From the NCBI GenBank assembly GCA_004565275.1, contig SDOX01000145.1, positions 547,022 through 601,296 on the forward strand: DNA of 54,275 bases, in the 5' to 3' direction. This document shows positions 1 to 11,574 of this stretch, in pieces. Both the position numbers and the translations under genes were made by a program. The notes under the pieces are model-generated. The model was not told the origin of the DNA and did not search any database. It saw nothing but the letters and a program-made list of their open reading frames with translations. Each line of letters begins with the position of its first letter. Position 1 is the stretch's first letter. Source of the DNA: Nannochloropsis salina CCMP1776. Taxonomy: Eukaryota; Sar; Eustigmatophyceae; Eustigmatales; Monodopsidaceae.

Positions 1-2691
1 GGGGGAACGGAACGGGTTAGGTCCCGCTTCCCCCCCTTGCCTGCCCCTCGCTTCCCCCCCCCAGCTCCCCCTCCGTGTCCATCCAGAGGGTCCATTCGCC
101 CTCCTTTCCCCCTTCCCACACCTCCCACGACCCTACACGGAGCCATTGAACCCTCCTCTTCTCTTTCCCCCCCTGTCCCGCAACCCTGCCTCCACCGGCC
201 CCCTCCCTCCCCTCCTTCCCCTCCTCCCTCCCTCCCCCCCTACCTGCTTGTGTCAAGGCCCTTCGCGGCGGAGGCATGAAGTCCATGGCGCTCATTTCTC
301 TCTCCGTCCCTCCTTCCTCCCGGTGCAACGGCCCTGCCTCGATTGCCCCTGGGACTGCCCCCTCCCCTATCCCCTCCTCGTCCTCCCCCCCGTCCTGCTC
401 TTCTTTCACGAGGGCAGCGTCGGCGTCCCTTGTGCCAGGGCGGCGCTCTCTCAACCGGATCCTGTGAACGAGGGAGGTTAAGGGTGGGTGGGTGCGTAGG
501 AAGGGTACGCAGACAAGGGAGCAGGCAGAGGGGAGGCGGCAGGCCCTCGAAACGGCGCTCGCACTACCACGGTGCCTCCATGCGGGGGGCACTACCACGG
601 CGCCTCCATGCGGGGGGAAAGCTTGCCATACATTCTCTTTCCAACACTTATGTCAATAACGTTGCAGAGATCAAAAGACGTGTGACCGCTTGATACACAT
701 TCGCCCACCCTATTTCCCTACCTCCCTCCTTCCTTCCCCTCCCGCCCTTCCTCCCTCTCGTCCTACCTTTCAGCCAACCACGTCTTCTGGGCCTCAAAGT
801 AATCAAAGGACTCCCTAATATTGCGTCGATAAAAGTCAAGAAACTCCTCGTTGGAACTGGGGGGAAAGGGAGAGAGGGGAGGGCGGGGGGGGGGGGAGGG
901 AGGATACTCAGAAAGGAAGGGAGGAGCGAGACTAAAAGCATCCCCAAGGTGGGGAAAAGGACACTGGAAAAGGCCTTCGAGCGGAAAGAACAGCGGAGGC
1001 GCATGGTGCGGAATCGGCGAGGAGGGAAACACAAAAGTCGGGTGCGGGGGGGAAGCCCGTAGTCCCCGTCGCCCCTCCCTCAAGCCCTCACCGATGGTGG
1101 TGCAGGCGGTATTTTTGCAGATGGCTCTTGACGTGCTCGGTGGTCAGGGCGGAGATGTCGGGCATGTAACCCATCAGGACCTGGGAGGGAAGTCACGGGG
1201 GGAGGGAGGGAAGAGAAGAAAGGAGGGAGGGAGAAAAGGGAGGATGGGGAGGTTCAGATCGGGAGGGCATGAGGAACAAAAAATGAACGGTCTGTGGCTC
1301 GAGAAGAGGGACAAAGAGGGCGACAACGGTGAATTAAAGGCGCTCGGAGAGAGATGGAAGCTAGAGAGCGGGAGGAGGAGGTCGGGGGGGGGGGAGGGGG
1401 GGAGCACAGGATCCAGTAGAGAAGGGTTTGAAAAGAAAAGGAAAAACGAATCTTACCCTGGGAGAAGACCTTTTCAACCCGATTTGAAACACCGCCCCCG
1501 CAAATTCCTCTTTCTGAGCGTCTGTAAGCTGGAGCCATGAAAAGCGTGGGCAATGAAAGGGGGGATGCCACATATGTAGGTCAGCATTAAGTCCTCAGCG
1601 AAAGACGGAATGAATCCGTCGAAATTCAAATTTCCAGAAATTTCCTCTCGCACGGCCCGCGCATGGCGACATGGAGAATTGGCAGCAGGACGTATGAGGA
1701 GAGTTTAAAATACGAGCATGGAGCCAGAAAGGCCGAGAACTTACCTGCAAAGCCATAAGCGCGTCATCAAACACCGCCGACTCCGAATCGTCGTCGTTAG
1801 CCGCCTTCGCCCCGCGAGTCAGCATGCCACGACTGTTGAGAAAGGAATGGAGGAAGGGACGGAGGAAGGGAAGAAGGGGACAAAGGGGAGGGGAATCCGA
1901 AGTCATTACACAATGGAAAAGTGTCCGGCGCACGCCAAGCGCCTCCCGCCTTGCCACCCTCATCCCACAGCCCCCTCCTCCCCACGCGCCCATCCCACCG
2001 CCCTCCCCCCCTCCCAAACAGATACGCGGAGCGCTTGACAACAAGCCCTGGCCCGCCCGGTTCCAGACCCCCCCCCCCTTTCCACCACCACCCGGTCCCC
2101 CGTTTTCGGTCCTCACCGTGCTCGACCTGGCGAGGCCGCTCCGTCCATGATCGAGCTCACTGTCGAGTCCTCGCGACTGAGGTGATGGTCCTCCCCCAAA
2201 TATCCCGCCTGCATCGTTCCTCCTACCGGTCCTACCAGACGTGGTGTGCGCGCCGAGGGGTGAAGGATTAGGAATTTGTTCAAGTTCCCCGTGTCAGGGG
2301 CGTCACGGGTGGAGCAGCGTGTAAGCACTTTCTCTTACTTCTCACGTTTCTTACCTTCCAACGGACGCTTGCGTCGAGGTCTGCCCCGTCCTCGCTTAAC
2401 CGTTGCCTCGCCTTTACTCTCGTTCTCACTCGACCGACTTTCGGGTTGGCTGCCCTCCGGATCGCTCTCGCCGCATTCCGCCTCTATATCAGGCCAGCCT
2501 TCATAGTAATTGAATGGAGGCTTCTCCTCTTTCCACTCCGAATCATCTTCATGGTTGTGCTCTCTGCTTGCCACATCTCGGCCTTCGCCCTTGACGCTTT
2601 CCATTGTGGCTGGCGGTGTGTTTGTAGATAAGGGTGTGATAAAATGTGAGGACCTCCTGTGCAGAACGCGCGCCGAGTCGACAGCACGCAT
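1..2691 (-). CDS. SHLQKYR-class (GARP/Myb-like) transcription factor with AT-hook, 3' end beyond left edge
   Basis: Seven exons join in phase on the minus strand: 2355-2691, 2117-2231, 1745-1832, 1457-1528, 1092-1180, 767-856 and 244-461. All borders are GT-AG, giving at least 336 residues. Exon 1 encodes an acidic region and then RGRGRPRRKRP, an AT-hook core that binds the minor groove of AT-rich DNA. Exons 4 and 5 form one Myb-like helix-turn-helix: LTDAQKEEFAGAVFQIG, then ALTTEHVKSHLQKYRLHHH, the hallmark recognition helix of GARP/SHLQKYR factors. Exon 6 is a charged helical stretch and exon 7 an acidic Glu/Gly-rich segment. The ATG at 2691 is the upstream choice; an in-frame Met at 2604 is equally possible. 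The last visible exon ends at a donor (243-242) and continues outside the window. A nuclear DNA-binding regulator is inferred; its targets are unknown. Confidence 0.82.
561..616. repeat. 28-bp tandem duplication inside a transcription-factor intron
   Basis: Two head-to-tail 28-bp copies (561-588 and 589-616) differ at one base (t at 573, c at 601). Each carries CACTACCACGG followed by CCTCCATGCGGGGG. They lie in the intron 462-766 of the SHLQKYR factor, so no coding effect is expected. This looks like a recent local duplication. Confidence 0.85.
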
Positions 2692-4263
2692 TCATCCATT
2701 ATGCTACACGACGCACCTTCATCGTGTGTAAAATGACCTGCAAGAGCCTGAGCAAGATGTGTAGGTGAGGGAGGTGTGCTCAGTCGACGTTGTTATATGT
2801 GGGCGCCTCAGAGGAGTGACAATTCCATGGCGCTAGTTAACGGTGCATCTCGACGCCACACTTACATTTTCAGCTACTTCCCGCCCATACAAGGCGCTAA
2901 ACTCACGGTTCTCCTCTACGTCCCCAAGCTCTCGATCATATCCCGCCATGTACGAGACCTGTGTGTATGAGCCACATTTGGAATAGGTCAGCGGAGGTGA
3001 CGCGAAATCCATTGTTTGTGGCTCGCCAAGTAATGGCCGTGCCGTAAGAATGGAAACGTGGACCGGTGCTTAGGTTGGTACACGACCCACTGGGTTCACT
3101 CGTGTGGAGACATTCGAAAAGTGTGGCCTGAAATTCACAATTTGTGGAGCTCCTTCCGGATGTCACTATCCACCACTGCGGACCAATATCCAGCTCGCAT
3201 ATTGTGCGCTGATTTGATTCCCGTGCTGAGACGAGTGCTTTTTGTTTGAGGGGCCAGGAATCACGTTGCATTCGAAGGCCTCACGTCGCGGCTAAACCGG
3301 ATCGAGGTGAACTGCTACAGTCACATTTTCCTTTGGAAAAAGCGTCCTTTTCCCGGATAACAGTTGAAACACGTGTGGACATGTATCATGGACGTAACAC
3401 GATGCGTTTTGGGCGGCCCAAATGCAGGAATCAAACGTTTTTAGCCAAGATTCAGCCGACAGACCCTCATCACAGTACGTCAATCCTCGGTGTATTTATT
3501 TTAACGGTCGATGACATACGCGTGAGCGGACGCGAGCACCGTCTTAATTTTTACTTACTTGAGGGCCCCCAGCCCTGCTTTCATGTGGTTGGTGTTTGTC
3601 TTGACATGAAAAACCGATTTGGTTGTCAATGAAAGGCATTGGAGGGCTATCAAGACCAGGTGGACATTGGTGCGTTCTATCGGAGTTATCAGTGGGCTTC
3701 CGTAAAAAGTGGAGCCGCGTGACCTCGCAAGGTAAGGAATGATGTCGACTTTGACACTTTTTTGCCCATTCGTGGCATCAGTATCAATATAACTGCAAAC
3801 GAAACATCGAAGCAGATCAAAGTGACAATGAGGATGCAATTAGAAGTTGTCGGATTTTCTTTTAAATCCGGTCTTTTCACGTAGCGCCCGAAGTCCGCTT
3901 CATTTGCATAGCAACTACGACATGGTAAACGAAAACCTCATTCCTAACGCCATATCATTTCCATTTTTATTCATTACGCTTTTGGATAAGGAAGGATTGT
4001 TTCGGATGCTGGATTTTGGTACTACATGCCTGACTTAATTTCCAGACTCTTCCCTCGACCCCCTCTGGGTGTCCTTTCAGCGGCGCACTTTGTCGATGCC
4101 CTAGCCGTAACCCTGTCCTATTTTTTTGCCAAAAACATCGAATTGAGAGACTTTCAAATGTCATCGAGCGTTTTTTATCGCATGGGGCCCTGACATCACT
4201 TTATCCTGCCACTCTCACAAGCAAGCTTCCTGGCCCCATCCTTGCCTCCCCCCCTCTCTCTCG
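2692..4263. other. Intergenic, no supported gene
   Basis: About 1.6 kb between the 5' end of the SHLQKYR factor (-) and the stop codon of the large membrane protein (-). Composition is more AT-rich than the flanking exons. Reading frames here are short and lack splice-consistent partners or recognisable domains. It should hold the promoter of the transcription factor and the 3' UTR of the membrane protein. No TATA box or tRNA was identified. Confidence 0.6.
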
Positions 4264-7200
4264 CTAGTACAACCCGCTGTCCGTCATGAAGACATTACCC
4301 TGACCACGTCGGCGCTTGTAGTACATCACAGCCCCGAAGATACAGGCCACAGCTACCAAGGCACCTGTCACGGCTCCGACGGTGGCTTCCAGCGACCTAC
4401 CGGGCTTGGCGCGTTCGCCCTCTGTGTGCGTCTGTAAATCCGTCTTGGCATCGTTAAGTACCTGCCCTTCCAACCCTCCCGTCCCAATTTTCCCCTCTAT
4501 CTCCTCAGCCTTGATCAATGAGGGGACGTGCGCCGGGAGGGGCACGGTGCCGTTCAGTTGCTGGAGGCCAGGAAGGTAGACGCTGAAAACGACGCTCTCA
4601 TTCAGCATGTTCGGGTCGGAGAGGATGACCATTGAGATGAAGGAGTTTCCCGAGGGCTCTCCCAGCTCGAGAGGCACCGTCAGGAGTGTTGTGCTACTGC
4701 TGGTGGGGCTGGTGGTTGAGGTGAGGGACGTGTTCAGGGAGGACAAGAGCTCCTCCTCAACGTCTGCGGCGGAAATTTTCGGCTTCCCCTCTCCTTCCAC
4801 TGGTGGTTCTCTGGTTTCCACACGTCGTGCTCTCCCCGCTTCCACCTCATCCCTCCGCTGCGTTCCTCCCTCTGGCTTCACTCCACCTTGTTCCTCCCTT
4901 TCCATTTCCGAGAACGCGGACGGGTTATACTCACCGACGGCAATGCCCTGCACGGGTACCCGAATTCCTGGCCCCATGACGTGCTCCACCAAGTCCTCGT
5001 TCCCAGCCCCGTCTCCCTCCTTTATCACGGGCATAGAAGGGTTGAATTCACCGACAGCAATGCCCTGCGGCAGGGAACCTGCCTCCTTCCCGCCTTCGGT
5101 CCCTGCCTCCACCCCGTTTTCCTTCGTTGGCGTAACGACCGGTGCAGCAGGATTGAACTCGCCCACGGCGATGCCGGTTGCAGGCAGTCCTTTTCCCTCC
5201 TTCTCCTTCCCATCGTCCTCCGTTTTATTTTCCGTCTCGAGGGTGACGCTGGTCCCTGCCTTCTCCAAAGTGCCTGCCCAATCCGTCAGCGTCCAGCGCG
5301 CACAGACCACGTCCGGAATCTCCTCATTGCGGAGCTCAATTTCTAGAATGTTCGTCGGAGGCTGGCAGCCCAAGTCCAAGATTTGCAAGAGGGTGAAGTC
5401 CGCAGGCGCACTCGCGGGGTCCATGTGTGGAAGCGGGAGGGTCCGGGCGACATGCTTCCCGGAAGTGGCGCGAAAATAAAACCCGTCCTGGCTGCCTGTG
5501 TCGTCGGTCTGGCATGCCTCATGCTCGCCCAAAGAGCCCGAGTCCAGATATAGGACAAGAGGCGCCTCTCCCTCAGGGCAAGGGCGGGTAAGTCCGTTCC
5601 CGGAGTGGTTTTGTTCATGTGTCGTGGGAGGGGGCGTGGCGGGGTTCGTTTCCCCAACGGCAATGCCCGGAGAGGGCGCTTCTGCCTCCGGTCCCGAAAG
5701 CTCTCCCTCCGTCCCGTTCCCGCCAATGGCCCCGGCCGAAAAAGGGAGGGCCACTCCCGGGTTAGAGGCGAGGAAGTTCAAGTAAGCTTGGTAGGAACGT
5801 GCGGCCTTTAGCGCCTGTTTATTGGTGCCGGAGGCCTGGACTGCAGGGACGTTGGCAATGACAGGAAACTGGTCCAGAAACGTCCAGTCCGGCCGCAGCC
5901 AGGCGTCTTCTCCGCGGCTGTTCTCCCAAGGTGCCGACCGGTCTCCGTACAATTGATCTAGAAGTTTCGCTTCCGCCCCGTCCGCCCCCGCTTCCTCTTC
6001 CTCGCCCACCACAGTGTCCAGGCCGAGGGGGGGGATGGACAGGAAAGGCGGGTTGACCACGTACACCTCCGGCGGGATCTCTGGTTGGTTTCCTGACGGC
6101 AACAGCCACTTCAACTCCTCCATGTCTTCCTCGTGCACAAGGCCGGAGGCGGCGGCGTGCTGGAAGATCGCGTCGGGGCCCTCGGAGGGCGAGGTCGCGG
6201 TGGGGAAGGAGGAGAGGGGCTTCTGGTCCGTGTGCAAGGAATGATCCCGGGGAGAATCCGTCCTCTTGGTGTTTGGAGGCGGGTGGGGCGTGTGTGTTGA
6301 GCGGAGGATCTCGAAGGTATCAAGGATTCTGTCGAAGAGGGAGGTGAGAGGCCCGTTCGGACGACCGCCGCGCAAGAGGCTGCGGCGTCGACTGCCGTCT
6401 GGCTTGCTGCTTCCTCGGCTCTTTTCGCCCTTACGCCCGCTGCTGGTGGTATGGGAGGAGGACGAAAACGAGGAGGAGGAGGAGGAGCTGGTAATGACGA
6501 AAGGAATACCAAAGGGGAGCTGGAAGGAGGGAATTTTTTCGCCCTTGTACTCGTCCGGGTATTTGACGTTGATCATTCCCGTCTGCTCGTCAAAGTTCAC
6601 GTCCGAAGGGGGTTGAGGAAAAGAAACGGGGGGCGGGGGGAGAATGGAGGACGCAGAAGACGCACTGCCGCCCTGGCCGTCCGAGAAAATGATGGTGATG
6701 CCGGAGGGGAAGAGCTTCGCGCCATTTTGGCCCTTGGACGTGGCGGCCGAGGGACGAGCAGACGGGTCCCAGTCCAAAGGAGGCGCAGAAGAGGCCTCGC
6801 ACTGACGCAAACAGCTGCCGTTCTGGGCGGGCACAATCCCGTGAGTCTGCCCGCCGATGCTAAGGTTGGTGTAAGGCGTCAAAGCGACCCGCTCCTCCCC
6901 CATATCTGCCACGAACACGTCGGGCCCGCCCCTCTCTCCTGCAGCCTCCGAGAAGGAAGGGAAGGCGCAGGCACCCCACAACACTAGATCCCCGGATGCC
7001 GCTGTTGCCTCCACAAACCTGGCCTCCGCTTTCCTTTCCCCTTGGGCGGGTGCATCGTGCATAAAACAGGGCCTGCCTAAAGTGATGTTGGAGGCGTCTT
7101 GGGTGACGACCGCGGGGCTTTCTGCGTGGTCGACGAAGAGATTGATGCCTTGAAACGTAGACTGTCCGTATAGGCGGGCCACAGACCCCTCCATCGGCGG

Positions 7201-8885
7201 CACTTTTCCTCCTGTCTTGCCAACGGGCGGGCCGAAGAAGATCGTCGCCAAATCCTGCACGCTACGACGGATGGAGTCGACTTGCGAGCTGGGTGCTTCT
7301 TCCACGTCAGCGTCTGTGCCGTTCCTTTTCCCTTCCTCTTCCCCTCCCTCTAACCCTCCCTCTACCTCGCCCTCGCCCTCGACGGGAGTGAGCCCGACTG
7401 GCTTCAACAAAATTTCCTCCGCTCGGTTTCTGACTTCGGGCATACCGAGGGTGGACTGCGTGAACCAGCTCTTATCCACCCGGTAATGTGCATCGTGTGC
7501 CATCAAATCCCCGCCCACATTAGATTTAAACAAAGAGTTCTGTCCGACAAACACCGAGTGCTCCCGAAGGTTCAAAATGGCCCCATTTTCTACCGTGTTG
7601 TTCACGAAAGAAGTGGAGGCAAAGCCGCCCCTGCTTCCGTCCACAGCTTCCACCAAAGCCCCCGTAGCCTGGTTTTGGAGGAAACGGGAGAAGCTCAAGC
7701 CCACCAAGGCATCGGGTCCCGTTGTACGAATCAGTTTCACCCCGGTGTTATTTTCATAATGGCACCGATGACAGTAGAAGCTGCCCCCGACCACGTCCAC
7801 CAAGACATTGTCCCCGGTCGCGTCTTTGCCGCCATTCCCCAAGAAAGTACCTGCTTCGACGTTGAGGACGGTAGCCTCGGTCACACGGAACAACGTACCG
7901 TTGAAGCCCTCGAAGGAGACTTCCCTCATGTCTGCGTGGCCGTCTGTTGTCTGGAACGGGACCCCGACCAATGGCTGGGTCGAGGAGGGTTGGAAGGCGA
8001 CGTTACTTGCTGCCCAAGGCCCTGTCCTGAACGGACCCTCACCGCCCAGCTCAATAGTAACAAGCGGAGAGAATTGGGAGTCCGGGTTCTTCTTGCTTGC
8101 GTCTCCTTCGTCTCCTTCCTTCCGCGCCGCTTTGTCCTTCTTTGATAACCTCATCCCTTTCTCCTTGCCCGTGGGCGAAGGCCCGAGTAGCAACAAGTTT
8201 CCCACGTCCGATCCCAAGGAGGGTTTGCTCCAGGAGTAGCCCGCTGGGCCACCTTGCTCTTCAGAAAGCAGGGTGACCATGCCCGTGGGACACCCCTTTA
8301 AAGTGGCAATCACCGTATTAAGGTCATCGGCCCCATCAATGCCCGCGGTCGCCGCGCAGTTTTTGATGGTCATTTTAAAAGCGCCGGGTACAGCAAGGCT
8401 GAGTGTGTTGCTGTCGTGCGTGACTTCGGGTGCCCCTCCTCGGTACCTCTGTGAGGAAAGAAGGGGAGAAACAGGGGCAGGAAAGTCAGATAAGTGGTAG
8501 GACAGGGAGCGCTAGCGCGCGACACAAATTAGATTTTAGGCTGACGCATGGTCATTTCGCATAAAGAGACTTGGACGACATAGATGCAAGAGCATAAAGC
8601 TCTGAGATGCGGCTGTATGAAAAGGAAGTGCATCCCTTCAGTTCTGTATGGAATGATCAGAGGTCTTGGGGGGGTATCACACGCCTGTGACTGTCCGCAG
8701 GATTGCGCATAGAACGATGCACGTACCTCTTCCATAGCCGGATCATCACCTCCTCGACGAGGTATCTCTGAGTCGCTCAAATCCTTTATAATCTGTTTTT
8801 CATAGTCATCGGCGCCTACCACCAGAAGGGCACCGAGCACCACCGCCAAAACGAGCGAGTGCCGACAATATAGGCGCATACCCAC
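4264..8885 (-). CDS. Large single-pass type I membrane protein with beta-helix-like ectodomain and GIAVGE repeats
   Basis: Two exons (8727-8885 and 4264-8448, intron 278 bp, phase 0) encode 1,447 residues. Exon 1 holds a clear signal peptide: a short basic start, then LVLAVVLGALLVV and a cleavage site near GAD. The long second exon begins with a region of repeated short beta-strand/turn units rich in Gly, Asn and Thr (GTFLGNGG, GSFYCHRCHYENNTG, SLFKSN), as in parallel beta-helix (pectate-lyase-like) folds. Ser- and Pro-rich linkers follow. Four copies of GIAVGE-[T/F/Y]-NP lie at 4914-5675. Near the C-terminus a hydrophobic helix (VGAVTGALVAVACIFGAVMYY) is followed by KRRR and a short tail ending DSGLY. 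This predicts a glycosylated extracellular domain anchored in the plasma or an endomembrane. A cell-surface role such as adhesion or wall contact is only a guess. The family was not recognised. Confidence 0.8.
4914..5675 (-). repeat. Four coding repeats with core GIAVGE-x-NP
   Basis: Within the membrane-protein exon, four copies of a ten-residue core are read on the minus strand at about 5643-5672 (GIAVGETNPA), 5140-5181 (GIAVGEFNPA), 5029-5070 (GIAVGEFNPS) and 4914-4955 (GIAVGEYNPS). Three are spaced about 110 bp apart and one is about 470 bp away. Linkers between them are Glu/Gly/Lys-rich and poorly conserved, so only the core appears selected. Confidence 0.85.
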
Positions 8886-10064
8886 AGCTTTCTGTGATTC
8901 TTTATTTTCCGTAGCTCAACTGAAGAGGGAGCTTTGATCTTAATCTGACGTTCAGATCTCACCTTGTGTCTGGTAAGGTAGAATTAGGTTGGGAAGTGTA
9001 ATTTGGTTGATGTGTGTGTGCTTGACTGACCAGCATTCAAAGTGCGACACCTGCATGGCGAATATTGGTTCACAGTTGTCACCAGTCTTCTCATTTATGG
9101 AAATTTGGTCTTCCATGGTAAGATCGCAGACACTGGGGTCCGTACGAAAGGTAGCTGGATACAAAGATCGGCCAAAATAGCACGGCGGCGGCGACGTGCA
9201 GAGAGCATTTAAGAAGCCGTACATTCGTTAGGGTGGACAAAACTCTTATGCAGGACAGCAAAAGTCCAGAAATAGACATATTGAAATTTAAAAATGTCCT
9301 GTTCTATGGTGACTTCTATATTTCCAGACGTCACACCTCTCCAATGCGTCAAGAACGTTTCGGTAACGGCTGGTGCTTGAAAAATCAAATGTGAAAGATT
9401 GGAGGAATTGGGGATAATTAAATCCGCACAGGATGATTACCGCTTCTCAAAAGAGTGCCAGTTGCAAACCAAACATTTAAAAGAACATCCCCATTTTCCT
9501 TCAGAGAAGTTCGCTGAGGATTGATTGGTTGCGTGAAACAATTTTTTAATTGCGGGGGAGGTTGCCAGTGTTTGTCTGGAGATCCATTGACGCCTATTGA
9601 AAGTCTGTGATTAATTACCCTGTTGACAGCCACCAAACACTTTTAAAACATGTAGATTTGCTACTCCTATATATTCGTCAACGATATAGTTTAATTCGTA
9701 CCCTACGCCTTTGATTAGCACTAGCCAGCTAGCAATTGCGTGCAAGCAATACGCCGGCGGAACAAGTACAGCAGCCTTGTAGAACGAGGAAAGCAGAGAT
9801 AGTACGGCTGTTGATTCATTACTGACAACTTCAATGATGCGATGCTTCATTTCAAAATCAAGTGATGTGGTCTTCTCATGTCGCCATTGCGGCCAATAAG
9901 TGATTTCGTCCAATTCAAAGTGAGACAATCCACCCTAACGCAAAAAGTAATGTTAAACAAGAGATGGTCTTCCAATCAATTAACTTTTGCTTAGTATGGG
10001 TGCCCATCGCTGCAGCGGCGCAAGGCTCTGCTCCTCCTTCTACTTTTCCCGGCATCCATCCTTG
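8886..10064. other. Intergenic, with one weak minus-strand reading frame
   Basis: About 1.2 kb between the membrane-protein start and the ankyrin-gene stop, AT-richer than the exons. The most protein-like frame is 9611-9928 (-), beginning MSHFELDEITYWPQWRHEK, with a hydrophobic stretch (AVLVPPAYCLHAIASWLVLI). It ends next to a possible donor (CAACAGG|GTAATT). A second minus frame at 9418-9636 could be a partner exon, but no family is recognised and codon use differs from the clear genes. Treat as unproven. Confidence 0.3.
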
Positions 10065-11574
10065 CTACACGATCATCTCCACCAGGTTCAAAAAAACGTC
10101 GAAGCTCATATCCCGAACCACCAACGCCACCACGGCCGATTGCATGCACTCCATGCTCCTTTCTTCCTCGCTGGTCTGCGCCCAATTGAAGGAATTGTGT
10201 ATTTGACCAGTGGGGGCACTCCCACATCCCTGTGGTCTCGTCCTTCTTACGGGCGTCGATCCCTCAGCACCAGGCTGCTCCCCGTCTGCCCCACCCCCTC
10301 CACAAAGCCAGCTTCTCCACAGAAACGATTCTCCTGCCTTTCCTCGAGCTCGTCCTTCCCCTCTGCCCTCCTCTCGAGATCCCCACTTTGCCCGACTCCT
10401 GTCCTTCGAAGCCTCTGCGGATACTGAGATGGTCATCCCCTCGCTGCCCCCCTCACCTCCTTCCCCCTTACCCCTCTTACCGCCCTCGCTTTCTTCCTCC
10501 CAGTGCTCTCCGTCGTGGAGGGTGACGATGGGGAGGGGCGAGAAAAGGGGTCGCTTGGAAAGGTAGACAGGAAGCGCTTCATGTCCAGAGAAAGAGAAAG
10601 GCGGAGTGCCCGGCAGCAGGGCAGAAAATGGGGAAGGAGAAGACGGAGGGGACAAGGACTCGTCTGCTTCGCCCTCTTCCAGCATGGCCACGGGCCCATC
10701 GACCCTGGGAATGGCCCCCTGCTGCCCCTCCTTCACTCCTCCTTCCCCCGCCCGCCCTCCCCCCTTTCTTTCCTCCTCACAAACCACCCTCGCGCGCACC
10801 CGCCGCAAAGCCCTGGCTTTTGCGAGTCCAAACACCCGCTCCTCCCCCTCCAGGACATCGACACACTCCCTGTAGCCTCGGGCACGTGCCACGCCCACGG
10901 GCAACAAACCGCCCCCTCCGGGTATCCTGGGGTTGCCGCCTTTCTTCAACAACGCTCGAATCGCCCCTGCGCAGCCCCAAAGGGCGGCCCGGTACAAGGC
11001 CGTGCTCCCATCGTCGTCCCTCGAGTCCACGTCTACCTTGGGGTTGGCCAAGAGGACACGGACCACGCCCACGTGGCCCTCGCTGGCCGCAACCGACAAC
11101 GGGCACCAGCCACCTTTCCGTTTCAAGGTCGGGTTCGCGCCTTTTTCCAGAAGGAGGGACACCACGTGGACGTGGCCACGTCCCGAGGCTAGGTAGAGGG
11201 CCGTGCGTGATTTTCCTTCCTCCGCCTGGTCGATGTGCGCGCCGCATTCCAGGAGGAATGAGACAATGTGCGCGTGTCCACAGTAACTCGCCCACATAAG
11301 GGGGGTGACGATCCGCTGGTAATTCGCCTGGAAAGAAGGAAGAAAAAAACGAGTGAGACCCTTCTCGCAGTAATAACAGCTTGTGATCATGAATCTCCCG
11401 CTCATTGTATCGCCCCTTATTCCTCACCTGGCTCGGGTCCTCCTGTACCATGGCCATCATTCCCTCCAGGTCCCCAGCTCGTGCATAATAAAGGATGGTA
11501 TCTGGTCCGTGGGCCTCTATGTCTCTGCCAAGACTGTTTGCACTGCTTATACTGCCGTCCTGCTCCCTTCTCAT
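10065..11574 (-). CDS. Ankyrin-repeat protein
   Basis: Exon 1 is 11428-11574 (49 codons from the ATG at 11574) and exon 2 is 10065-11327. A 100-bp GT-AG intron separates them in phase 0, giving 469 residues. Residues about 52-213 carry five ankyrin repeats, for example TPLMWASYCGHAHIVSFLL, TALYLASGRGHVHVVSLLL and TALYRAALWGCAGAIRALL, with the usual G-H or G-C turn positions. The first repeat is split by the intron. The C-terminal half is low-complexity, rich in Glu, Gly, Ser and Pro, and ends in a hydrophobic helix (DVFLNLVEMIV). Ankyrin arrays mediate protein binding; no catalytic domain is present. No signal peptide is seen, so it is probably cytosolic or nuclear. The partner cannot be inferred. 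Confidence 0.85.

Noticed and set aside
10503-11299. Several open plus-strand frames opposite the ankyrin gene
   Set aside because: Pro/Arg/Ser-rich antisense shadows of a GC-rich coding exon. The minus strand has clear ankyrin repeats.
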